Assembly: GCF_014023275.1 (NCBI RefSeq)
Contig: NZ_CP054698.1
Location: forward strand, 5,231,001 to 5,295,000
Origin: Nostoc edaphicum CCNP1411
Lineage (GTDB): Bacteria > Cyanobacteriota > Cyanobacteriia > Cyanobacteriales > Nostocaceae
Direction: 5' to 3'
DNA length: 64,000 nt
A program made the translations under genes and the position numbers. Shown here piece after piece: positions 56,534-64,000 of the stretch (its first letter is position 1; each line of letters begins with the position of its first letter). Under the pieces are notes generated by a model. It had not been told where the DNA came from and did not search any database. It saw only the letters and a program-made list of their open reading frames with translations.

Positions 56534-57903
56534 ACCACTTTCCTGTTGACTTGATTCAGCGCATTTACCCACTGAGTGGCGATCGCCTCACCACTGTAAT
56601 TCTGCTTAATAATTGATTGCGCTATTTCTATGTGCTTATTGACAAGATGGCGATCGTTCAGGTATGACCTTAGCCCATATTCCCATTCATCACACATTAT
56701 ACAATTTTGAAAATTTTTGAGTGCTGGTGTCTTTGTAGCTACAACAGGTACTCCCAAAGATAAAGAAAGAACTGTACGGTTGGCAGATTTGCTAATACTA
56801 AATGGGGTTTTAGAGTTGGGAACTATTGTCACATCACTTTGAGATATATGTTGATAAATATTTACGGGATCCCAGTCTATATACTCTGTGGAAAATGGTA
56901 ATGGCAGTATATGTTTGGAATATTTTTCATAATTATTACTAACAACCAACAATGTAAAATTTATTTCATTACTTATTTTGATTAGATGCTCAACTATATC
57001 CAAAATATTTAGCATACCAAAGTTGCCATACCTCGCTCCATGATGACCAAACCAAATTATTCTTTTTACATTATCCTTTACTGACAAACTTTTACTTGAT
57101 TTATCATGCTTTGACACCTGATTGAATTTTTCAATATATTGTTGTTTGATGTCTTTATTTTTAACAATCAATGTCACTGGCAACACAGCCGTTACTGTGT
57201 GTGTTTCTTGAGTTAAATTATTGTTTGCTTCAGTAATTTTTGTTTCACTTGCCTTCACTTGCCCTAAATTAACTAGTCTGTTTAAGCTAACTCTGCTTTT
57301 AGATATATTTTCGTTATATAAGAAAACTATTGATGCGTATCTTTTTTTAATTAAGCTAAGAATTTTGACTTCAAAAACAATTTTCAGAGAGAGCCAAAAT
57401 GAACTTGGTCTATAAATAACTATTTTCAACCAACGTCTCCATTTAATAAAAGTCATAGCTTGCTTAACATCTTTCAATGTTTCATTCGCATCGGGAATTA
57501 TGAAAATGGGGATAGATTCTCCTACTTCTTTTCTGATGACATTTTTTAATACTATCCCCGTTGTTACTATTGCTGAAGAAACTTTGGCCATTTCCTTAAA
57601 TATTTCTGCTGGAATATTATCTCTCCGATTAGTATATTCTTCGATAAATATGTTGTCACAAATATCTAGTATTACTGGTATACCCAATCTATGCGCTTTT
57701 TTTGCAAGCTCTAAATCTTCCCGCGCAAAACTTTTAACAAATATGATAACATCCGATTTATTATCATCGAATCTTATTGCATTACAGTTAGAGTAAATAC
57801 AAGACTGATAACCATACAATTCAAGATAATGTAATGGTATCAAGCATCGATAGCGCAGACTAGCTAAGTTTATATTTAGAGAACTGGCTTTCCAAATTAA
57901 CAT
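56530..57903 (-). CDS. GT-B glycosyltransferase-like protein
   Basis: 457 residues from ATG 57903; a TTG 27 bp upstream is the only longer option. It starts MLIWKASSLNINLASLRYRC, a stretch I associate with cyanobacterial GT1/GT4-type proteins. IIWFGHHGARYGNFGMLNIL is the donor-domain start, and KSANRTVLSLSLGVPVVATK the late block. The middle (about 165-250) is poorly conserved and basic. It is the first gene of the minus-strand locus, so its upstream region should hold a main promoter. Confidence 0.7.
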   Translation of the reverse strand: MLIWKASSLNINLASLRYRCLIPLHYLELYGYQSCIYSNCNAIRFDDNKSDVIIFVKSFAREDLELAKKAHRLGIPVILDICDNIFIEEYTNRRDNIPAEIFKEMAKVSSAIVTTGIVLKNVIRKEVGESIPIFIIPDANETLKDVKQAMTFIKWRRWLKIVIYRPSSFWLSLKIVFEVKILSLIKKRYASIVFLYNENISKSRVSLNRLVNLGQVKASETKITEANNNLTQETHTVTAVLPVTLIVKNKDIKQQYIEKFNQVSKHDKSSKSLSVKDNVKRIIWFGHHGARYGNFGMLNILDIVEHLIKISNEINFTLLVVSNNYEKYSKHILPLPFSTEYIDWDPVNIYQHISQSDVTIVPNSKTPFSISKSANRTVLSLSLGVPVVATKTPALKNFQNCIMCDEWEYGLRSYLNDRHLVNKHIEIAQSIIKQNYSGEAIATQWVNALNQVNRKVV

Positions 57904-58508
57904 GTTTCTTTGGCTGGATAACACACTCAATTTATATTAAAAATACAACTTTGTTACAAACTAAAATTAGCAAAATACAGGTGAGTTTCTCTTGTTTACG
58001 TAAAAATTTTCCATACGCTGCAATATTTTTTACAATTAACTACTTAGGTACTTAATTACTCTCCATAAAACTTCATAGGTATGAATTACGATTGTTTGTG
58101 TTATTTGGAGAATATATCATGACTAAAAAATAATACCTAAATTATCTTGGTAATTATACAATAAATTGGGTATTGCCTAGTGTATTTGTACTACAAAAAT
58201 AGTTTCTGTTGGCAATGCTGTTTTCTTTGTAAAGAGGGCGATTTCTTGCTTAACTCAAGCTATCTGGATTAACTTCCAGCGATCGCAAATGTTCCGCCAA
58301 CCATTGCGCTTCCAATGCCTGTTGCACTGTGACAAACATGGGTATCGACCTGCTTGGTTGTTGATTTAATTTTAAGCTGTTAGGTCAGGAGTTAGAAGTC
58401 AAGAATTGGGAATTTTCTTCTTCATCTCCCTTATCTCCACTGAATTTATGAAAGCAGAGTCACGGTTTCCGCTACACTGAGACTTGGTTTATTGCATTGT
58501 AATCAGGC
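57904..58508. other. Gene-free gap with a possible gene remnant
   Basis: About 600 bp between divergent genes, AT-rich. A minus-strand ORF of 29 codons (58250-58339, MFVTVQQALEAQWLAEHLRS...) remains open 5' of its ATG for about a dozen codons, so it looks like a decayed coding piece. The rest shows no clear repeat. Promoters for the polysaccharide locus (minus) and the DUF2862 gene (plus) should lie here. Confidence 0.35.
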
Positions 58509-58700
58509 ATGGAAATCGGACAAAAGGTTAAAGTCTATCGTTTGCGCGATCGCGTTTCTCCCCCAATTGTAAAAAAACTCGGACAAGTGGGTATTATCCA
58601 AGGCTACAAAGTCACCGATGGTGGTGGGATCGGTGTAGTGGTGCTGTTTGACGACAATTATTCCACTTGGTTTTTTGAAGATGAAATTAAACCTGTGTAG
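58509..58700 (+). CDS. DUF2862 family small protein
   Basis: 63 residues, soluble, beta-rich. MEIGQKVKVYRLRDRVSPPI and FDDNYSTWFFEDEIKPV match the cyanobacterial DUF2862 family as I know it. It has no assigned reaction and is found across cyanobacteria. It lies alone, 120 bp upstream of the Get3d-like gene on the same strand, which may share its promoter. Confidence 0.82.
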   Translation: MEIGQKVKVYRLRDRVSPPIVKKLGQVGIIQGYKVTDGGGIGVVVLFDDNYSTWFFEDEIKPV

Positions 58701-58820
58701 TTTTGAAAAACTTAGATCCAGGTTTTTCTTGGCATCTGAAATCTCAAGCACAGGCTGAGAGTCTTTGTTGAGTGCTAAGTTGGAGTTGAAAAGCTCGGCG
58801 GTGAAAATAGGAATCAAGTA

Positions 58821-59921
58821 ATGGCTCTAATATTGACATTTTTGGGCAAAGGCGGCACCGCTCGTACCAAAATTGCGATCGCCGCCGCCAAATTATTGGC
58901 AAGTCAAGGCAAGCGCGTACTCCTAGCAGGACAAGCAGAACCAACATTATCAATCCTTTTGGGTACTCCCATTGCTGCCGATCCTCAAGAGATCGCTCCC
59001 AAGTTACAGGCGGTACAGTTTCAAGCATCTGTACTGCTTGAGCGTAACTGGGATGAAGTGAAAAAACTGGAGGCACAATATCTCCGCACGCCCATCTTCA
59101 AAGAGGTTTTTGGTCAAGAACTGGTAGTATTACCAGGGATGGACAATGCTCTAGCCCTGAATGCTATCCGCGAATATGATGCCAGTGGCAAATATGATGC
59201 GATCGTCTACGATGGCACGGGTGACTCTTTAACGTTGCGAATGTTGGGCTTGCCAGAATCTCTCAGTTGGTATGTCCGGCGATTTCGGCAATTGTTTGTC
59301 AACTCCGATTTGGGGAAGACGATTACTGAATCACCCTTGATTCAACCGCTGATTAGCAGTTTTTTCAATATCAACTGGACAGCAGATAACTTTGCAGGGC
59401 CCACTAACCAAGTCAATAATTTCTTAGAAAAGGGGAGAGCCGCTCTTGCCGATCCTAAGCGTCTCGCTGCTTTCTTAGTGACTACAGGAGATCCCCTTGA
59501 GGTAGCAAATGCTCGTTATTTGTGGGGTAGCGCTCAACAAATCGGTTTAACTGTCGGTGGTGTTCTGCTTGTGTCTACTGAAACGAATGTCAACCTGTCA
59601 GAGGAATTTATACCTCTACCTGTGAGCGTCGTTCCCGACTCGCCAACAGGTGACTGGCAACCATTGATAGACGCCCTACCCAACTTTGAAGCACAAGCGC
59701 TACAGGCTCCTAAACCAATTGAAATAGACATCCACAATCGTCAGGTACGCTTATTCTTGCCAGGATTTGACAAAAAGCAGGTCAAGCTTACTCAATATGG
59801 GCCAGAAGTCACTGTGGAAGCAGGAGATCAGCGGCGCAATATCCCCTTGCCCCCGGCTCTGAGTGGCAGACCCGTTGCTGGAGCCAAGTTTCAGAATAAT
59901 TATTTGATAATTTCGTTTTAA
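58821..59921 (+). CDS. Get3d/ArsA-like ATPase family protein with altered P-loop
   Basis: 366 residues. The N-terminus MALILTFLGKGGTARTKIAI aligns with the ArsA/Get3 loop GKGGVGKTT, but the key Lys is Arg15 and the G before it is Ala14; the signature Lys10 is kept. Switch I, normally D-P-A-H, reads AGQAEPTL. A C-terminal beta-sandwich (about 298-366, IEIDIHNRQVRLFLPGFDKK) is an alpha-crystallin/Hsp20-like fold, the mark of Get3d. Get3d is linked to photosynthetic lineages; its clients are unsettled. It precedes chlG by 156 bp. Confidence 0.87.
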   Translation: MALILTFLGKGGTARTKIAIAAAKLLASQGKRVLLAGQAEPTLSILLGTPIAADPQEIAPKLQAVQFQASVLLERNWDEVKKLEAQYLRTPIFKEVFGQELVVLPGMDNALALNAIREYDASGKYDAIVYDGTGDSLTLRMLGLPESLSWYVRRFRQLFVNSDLGKTITESPLIQPLISSFFNINWTADNFAGPTNQVNNFLEKGRAALADPKRLAAFLVTTGDPLEVANARYLWGSAQQIGLTVGGVLLVSTETNVNLSEEFIPLPVSVVPDSPTGDWQPLIDALPNFEAQALQAPKPIEIDIHNRQVRLFLPGFDKKQVKLTQYGPEVTVEAGDQRRNIPLPPALSGRPVAGAKFQNNYLIISF

Positions 59922-59934
59922 GTTATGGGAATGG

Positions 59935-60062
59935 GGGCTGGAGACTGGGGACTGGGAACTGGGGAATAGGGACTGGGGAATAGGGAAGAAACTTAATCAC
60001 CAATGCCCAATTCCCAATGCCCAATTCCCAATGCCCAAAATGCCCAATTCCCAATGCCCAAT
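59935..60062. repeat. STRR cluster of mixed heptads
   Basis: GACTGGG and GGGAATA-like units are followed by CCAATGC and CCAATTC units in alternation for about 100 bp, up to 15 bp before chlG. Two different heptad types meet here, pointing in opposite orientations. Confidence 0.85.
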
Positions 60063-60077
60063 TAATTAGTAAAAATT

Positions 60078-61115
60078 ATGTCAGAATCAACTCCCATTAC
60101 CCCAGACCCCAACCCATCTGAGGCATTAGCAAATAATCCCAGTGAGCAAGCAATAGCAACGAGCGATCGCAGTGCGAAAACTAGACAGCTGCTAGGGATG
60201 AAAGGTGCAGCGCCAGGGGAAACCTCAATTTGGAAAATCCGTTTGCAGCTCATGAAGCCGATTACCTGGATTCCCCTAATTTGGGGCGTAGTCTGTGGTG
60301 CGGCTTCTTCTGGTAACTATACTTGGACACTGGAAAATGTGTTGAAGGTAGCAACCTGTATGTTACTGGCTGGGCCATTGATGACAGGTTACACCCAAAT
60401 CCTCAATGACTACTACGATCGCGAAATCGATGCCATAAATGAACCCTATCGCCCGATTCCCTCTGGAGCAATTCCTCTACCCCAGGTAATTATTCAGATT
60501 TGGGTATTACTGATTGCTGGTATTGGTTTGGCATTTGTGCTAGATGTGTGGTCTGGTCATGAATTCCCGACAATTACAGCGATCGCAATCATCGGTTCTT
60601 TCATTGCCTACATTTATTCTGCACCTCCCTTGAAACTCAAACAAAACGGCTGGCTAGGTAGCTACGCCTTGGGTGCAAGCTATATCACCCTACCTTGGTC
60701 TACAGGACACGCTTTGTTTGGTGATCTAAATTCCACAATTGTGATTTTGACAATGTTCTACAGCTTGGCTGGATTGGGCATTGCTATTGTGAATGATTTT
60801 AAGAGTGTAGAAGGCGATCGCCAGCTAGGATTAAATTCACTACCCGTAATGTTTGGCATCACCGCCGCATCTTGGATTTGTGTAGTGACAATTGATGTCT
60901 TTCAAGGATTGATTGCAGCTTATCTCGTCAGCATCCATGAGAATTTGTATGCAGCGATACTAGTACTGCTAATCATCCCGCAAATCACCTTGCAAGATAT
61001 GTATTTCTTGCGCGACCCCGTTAAGAATGATGTTAAGTACCAAGCCAGCGCCCAACCTTTCCTTGTTCTAGGAATGCTCGTCACTGGTTTAGCGCTGGGT
61101 CATGCTGGCGTTTAA
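60078..61115 (+). CDS. chlG: Chlorophyll synthase ChlG
   Basis: 345 residues with eight or nine membrane helices. The first Asp-rich motif is NDYYDREID (110-118), the site for the Mg-bound prenyl diphosphate; FKSVEGDRQLGLNSLP is the second. TGYTQILNDYY before it is typical. It attaches geranylgeranyl or phytyl to chlorophyllide a in the thylakoid/plasma membrane. About 50 soluble residues precede the first helix. It lies after the Get3d-like gene. Confidence 0.96.
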   Translation: MSESTPITPDPNPSEALANNPSEQAIATSDRSAKTRQLLGMKGAAPGETSIWKIRLQLMKPITWIPLIWGVVCGAASSGNYTWTLENVLKVATCMLLAGPLMTGYTQILNDYYDREIDAINEPYRPIPSGAIPLPQVIIQIWVLLIAGIGLAFVLDVWSGHEFPTITAIAIIGSFIAYIYSAPPLKLKQNGWLGSYALGASYITLPWSTGHALFGDLNSTIVILTMFYSLAGLGIAIVNDFKSVEGDRQLGLNSLPVMFGITAASWICVVTIDVFQGLIAAYLVSIHENLYAAILVLLIIPQITLQDMYFLRDPVKNDVKYQASAQPFLVLGMLVTGLALGHAGV

Positions 61116-61198
61116 ATTATACTTCTATAGTCAGAAGTTAGGAATTAGGAGTTAGGAGGTAATATACTTCTAACTCCTAATTTGTATCAGGACATATC

Positions 61199-61486
61199 GT
61201 GTTTAAACTGATATCTTTCCTCATTTATGGGATTCAACCTTTGTTAGTCCCGATTTGCTTTGTTGTAGCTTGGACTGTAATTATTCTCGTTGTTTGGAGT
61301 CTTTGTGCAGCAGCACGAGATGGTTTGACTACAGCCAAGCAAATGCATCAAATCCCTTGTACTGGTTGCCAATTTTTTACCGACAATTACCGTCTTAAAT
61401 GTACTGTACGCCCATCTATTGCCAATACAGAAGAAGCGATCGATTGTTCTGACTATCAACCGAAGACTAATCCTTATCTCTATTAG
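61199..61486 (+). CDS. Small membrane protein with Cys-rich C-terminus
   Basis: 95 residues from GTG. One membrane helix (about 10-38, PLLVPICFVVAWTVIILVVW) is followed by a soluble part with CTGCQFFTDNYRLKC, then ECS-like DCSDY. The Cys pattern (C-x2-C-x11-C-x15-C) suggests a metal or Fe-S site or disulfides. No named family recognised. It is 84 bp downstream of chlG and may be co-transcribed. Confidence 0.7.
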   Translation: MFKLISFLIYGIQPLLVPICFVVAWTVIILVVWSLCAAARDGLTTAKQMHQIPCTGCQFFTDNYRLKCTVRPSIANTEEAIDCSDYQPKTNPYLY

Positions 61487-61502
61487 GGAGCAGAGGGAGC
61501 AT

Positions 61503-61565
61503 GGGGAGAAGAATTAATAACCAATGCCCAATGCCCAATGCCCAATGCCCAATGACTAATGACTA
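61503..61565. repeat. Heptanucleotide tandem repeat, (CCAATGC)n
   Basis: Four or more copies of CCAATGC, then two of ACTAATG, run across the gap between convergent genes and over the last codons of the dehydrogenase gene. Confidence 0.85.
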
Positions 61566-62512
61566 ATATCTAACAATATTTTCAAAACACCCCGACTCTG
61601 AGCGTGTTCAAAAGCCGCAAGCCCTTCAATGAGGGGGTAGGTGGCATGAATTAGAGGTTGCACATTAACTTGTCCTGTAGCTAGTAGCTGAAGGGCTGGG
61701 GCAAAGGGACCACAACGAGAACCGATGAGGGTGATTTCATCTACTACTAAAGAAGAAGCATCTAGACTGAGTTTGCCAGAATAAGTACTTTTCAGTACAA
61801 GCGTACCACGGGGACGTAGGGCGCGGCGGGCGATCGCAAATCCTTCTGGATTACCAGTACATTCTACTGAGATATCGAAATATCCATCTTTCACAGCATT
61901 AGCTAAACCAGTTTTAATCCCCCGTGCCTCTAAGTTAGCCAGTTTGTCTTGATGACGCCCCACAGCTAAGAGTTCACAGCCGGTTAAAGCTAATGTCTGG
62001 GCTACCAACTGCCCTAGTTTGCCATCTCCAACCACTAGCACCCGATTATTTGGATGTAATGGCACTTGCTGCTGAATTTCCAAAGCTGCTGCTATGGGTT
62101 CTGTAAATGTTGCTACTTCTGTTGGCACATTATCAGGTACAGGATGCAGATTCTCTATTGGCAAACAGAGATATTCACCAAAGGCTCCATTCCGGTTGAC
62201 AATACCCAAAACTGTACGATTTTCGCAGTGAGTTGATTGTCCGCTGCAACAAAAGCGACAATGCCCACACACAGCGTTGATTTCTCCAACTACGCGTTTG
62301 TTAACTAAGTGTTCTGGCCCTTGTTCAACGACGCCAACAAATTCATGACCTAAAATACCAGTGTAGGGATAGTAGCCTCTGAGTAGTTCCAGGTCAGTGT
62401 TACAGATACCCGCACGCAAGACGCGTACTAAAGCTTCTCCTGGTGGTGGTTCAGGAATGGCAATGTCTGTGCGTAATTGTAACTGGTTGTTTTCGAGCCA
62501 GAGTCCTTTCAT
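61556..62512 (-). CDS. Zinc-dependent alcohol dehydrogenase (MDR family)
   Basis: 318 residues. The catalytic zinc site reads RAGICNTDLELL and GHEFVG; the structural zinc Cys set is VCGHCRFCCSGQSTHCEN. The nucleotide fold starts VLVVGDGKLGQLVAQ, and the acid after strand 2 is replaced by VGRHQDK, which would favour NADP. Substrate not known; similar to sorbitol/threonine dehydrogenase-like enzymes. It is separate from its neighbours. Confidence 0.85.
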   Translation of the reverse strand: MKGLWLENNQLQLRTDIAIPEPPPGEALVRVLRAGICNTDLELLRGYYPYTGILGHEFVGVVEQGPEHLVNKRVVGEINAVCGHCRFCCSGQSTHCENRTVLGIVNRNGAFGEYLCLPIENLHPVPDNVPTEVATFTEPIAAALEIQQQVPLHPNNRVLVVGDGKLGQLVAQTLALTGCELLAVGRHQDKLANLEARGIKTGLANAVKDGYFDISVECTGNPEGFAIARRALRPRGTLVLKSTYSGKLSLDASSLVVDEITLIGSRCGPFAPALQLLATGQVNVQPLIHATYPLIEGLAAFEHAQSRGVLKILLDISH

Positions 62513-62640
62513 TCTTTTTCACGTCCTTTACCTAAATATGTTGTAATACCGGTTTCAAAAATCTTTGCAACATAATGAAGGGGCGTATATAGCGGTTCTC
62601 GACAACCGTGAGGTACAATTTTGCCCTCTCTCCTAAAAGG

Positions 62641-62794
62641 CTACGGTGTACACACAAGTCTAATTACCCCCCTTAATCCCCCCTTGCAAAGGGGGGAAAT
62701 AGAAAATCTAGTTCCCTCCCCTTTGCAAGGGGAGGGTTAGGGTGGGGTAAAATCTTGGTTAATCAGCGATTTCAGACTTGTGTGTACACCGTAG
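62641..62794. mobile_element. MITE of 154 bp inserted in a terminator-like palindrome
   Basis: The ends are 21-bp inverted repeats (CTACGGTGTACACACAAGTC.../...GACTTGTGTGTACACCGTAG). CTCCTAAAAGG is present directly on both sides, an 11-bp target duplication. Removing the element and one copy rebuilds the palindrome CCTCTCTCCT/AGGAGAGAGG. Inside is a G/C-run palindrome (CCCCTTTGCAAGGGG). Confidence 0.88.
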
Positions 62795-62915
62795 CTCCTA
62801 AAAGGAGAGAGGCTTTGAATTTTTCCCCCTTCCCGCGACGAGTTAGGGGTTAGGTCTATTTGCATACTTGTACCTCACCGGATTGAAAATGGCTATATCC
62901 GTATCCTACCCACGC

Positions 62916-63488
62916 TTATGTCTCAGTAGAAGGTATTTCTTTAATTTTAGTTACATCAATTTTGCTTAACCAAGTAACCAAGTCTTCTGAGTCAAGTGTG
63001 ATCTCACTTCCCAAGGTTTTGATATAAAGAAGTCCGTCGCTAATAATTAAATCTCGGATTGGATACCATGAATCTCGTGTTCTAATCAGAAGTTCCAACG
63101 GAATCCCTAGTCTTGAAGTATACTTGCGATATTTCCACCAAGCTCGCCATAGAAGGACACATTTAGTACAGTGCATCTCATAGCCTTTGGGAACTTCGCA
63201 GTATTGATACTGATAAAAACCCCGACTATCGACTTCTCCTTTGAGAAGATAACTATATTCTGCTAATGCCTGATTTATCAATTCCCACTGGGTTGATTTT
63301 GGAGAAATCGAGAATTCAGATAGGGAGTTAGATAGCTGGACGGTGGCAATCACGCCCTCAGATTTCGCTGTAAGCTGGTTGGTTTTATAAACTGTTTGCG
63401 CTGTCAAAGCAGGATTTGACAACAAAACTTCTTTTTTCTGGATAGAGTTTTGCACAAACTCCCGAATTAAATCTAGATTAGACAACAT
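62916..63488 (-). CDS. Unknown protein of 190 residues
   Basis: No membrane segment or known motif recognised. The middle has YQYCEVPKGYEMHCTKC, a His/Cys set (C-x8-H-C-x2-C) that could bind metal, followed by WRAWWKYRKYT, a basic-aromatic stretch. A clear ATG start and regular codon use support a real gene. It stands alone between the dehydrogenase and the inositol monophosphatase genes. Confidence 0.6.
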   Translation of the reverse strand: MLSNLDLIREFVQNSIQKKEVLLSNPALTAQTVYKTNQLTAKSEGVIATVQLSNSLSEFSISPKSTQWELINQALAEYSYLLKGEVDSRGFYQYQYCEVPKGYEMHCTKCVLLWRAWWKYRKYTSRLGIPLELLIRTRDSWYPIRDLIISDGLLYIKTLGSEITLDSEDLVTWLSKIDVTKIKEIPSTET

Positions 63489-63710
63489 AAAATTTTTATA
63501 CTAAATTAACCAGTGTGATAAAAGCCACAACACTACTTAAATTAGTAACTACACTGGTTTTGCACTTAAATCAGGATTATTACCAGCTTTATTTATACTC
63601 AATTCTTTGTTTGACTAGGGTTTTATTAAGTTTTATATTGATATATTGATATGCCGCCATCCACTATGCTGGTTGACAAAATCACTGTTTCCAGGTGTGT
63701 AAGCGGCAAA

Positions 63711-64000
63711 TTAAATTTTTACGCCTTTGAGAAAAGGTTGGAATACCGGAACTAATTCGGGACGACTAACCACAAGGGTAGGAAAAGAGCGATCGCTATA
63801 ATCTTCTCCTGCTGACAATGGAAATGGCTCTGAATTCAGCGATGACCACACACCACCAGCAGCCTGAACAATTACCCAAGCCCCCGCTATATCCCAAACT
63901 TTTGGTGTCGCCTCAATCCCACCCAGAGTAGCCCCAGTAGCAACTGTCAAAAAGTTATAGCTAGCTACACCCAACATCCGAATTTTACAGGGAAAGCCGT
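63711..64000 (-). CDS. Inositol monophosphatase family protein (N-terminus outside window)
   Basis: The C-terminal 96 residues are present; the frame is open to the window edge. KVWDIAGAWVIVQAAGGVW is the second signature of the family (W-D-x-A-A/G-x(8)-A-G-G), with the metal-binding Asp. CKIRMLGVASYN before it matches the usual R-x-G-S-A-A region. Members hydrolyse inositol phosphate or fructose bisphosphate-type substrates. Confidence 0.88.
   Translation of the reverse strand, partial: GFPCKIRMLGVASYNFLTVATGATLGGIEATPKVWDIAGAWVIVQAAGGVWSSLNSEPFPLSAGEDYSDRSFPTLVVSRPELVPVFQPFLKGVKI

Noticed and set aside
58250..58339. 29-codon minus-strand ORF as a real gene
   Set aside because: Too short, no ribosome site, and the frame stays open upstream of the ATG, which fits a decayed fragment better.

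Overview
The window comes from a filamentous, probably heterocyst-forming cyanobacterium of the Nostoc/Anabaena type. Supporting signs are frequent HIP1 octamers (GCGATCGC), many heptanucleotide tandem repeats between genes (STRRs), a photosystem II D2 gene, chlorophyll synthase, an SLH/OprB porin, and a psbD - pterin dehydratase - porin order that I recall from Anabaena. The assignment rests on sequence features and memory, not on a search.

Layout. 1-9.4 kb (+): a glycosyltransferase cluster around an MsbA/HepA-type ABC exporter, ending in three tandem paralogous transferases. 9.5-33.4 kb: mixed core genes on both strands: an ABC1/UbiB kinase, an M1 aminopeptidase, a DUF3352 protein, MscL, a methyltransferase/PrsW pair, tRNA-Asn, a YacP-like nuclease, an orphan ECF-type ATPase, psbD, a structured RNA with a 23-codon ORF, pterin carbinolamine dehydratase, the SLH porin, an Rrf2 regulator with cysK, a DnaJ protein, a double PTPS/QueD protein, a BlaI/M56 pair and ComB. 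33.5-57.9 kb (all -): a large surface-polysaccharide locus with dTDP-rhamnose genes, many glycosyltransferases and methyltransferases, the four genes for CMP-Kdo (kdsD, kdsB, kdsA, kdsC), an OafA acyltransferase, a pyruvyltransferase-like protein and a Wzm/Wzt exporter. 58.5-64 kb: DUF2862, a Get3d/ArsA-like protein, chlG, a small Cys-rich membrane protein, an alcohol dehydrogenase, an unknown gene and a partial inositol monophosphatase.

How the genes fit together. The 33-58 kb locus looks like an ABC-transporter-dependent O-antigen/capsule system. Sugars are activated by rfbA/C/D and the kds genes, assembled by several GT2, GT4 and GT-A enzymes, and decorated by methyl, acyl and possibly pyruvyl groups. 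Wzt carries a C-terminal extension of the kind that reads chain-end caps in other bacteria. Next to it is a glycosyltransferase whose C-terminal half is a coiled coil built from three 36-residue super-repeats (11+11+14). I infer it may act as a length ruler comparable in principle to WbdD. In the first cluster the ABC exporter carries a C-terminal tail that resembles two histidine-kinase phosphoacceptor domains with no kinase ATPase domain.

Mobile and repeated DNA is common: a decayed IS with a transposase 3' end, a kdsB remnant beside kdsA, a MITE inserted in a terminator-like palindrome with an 11-bp target duplication, a palindromic MITE, and an in-frame heptad-repeat insertion in the aminopeptidase gene. 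No CRISPR array was seen.
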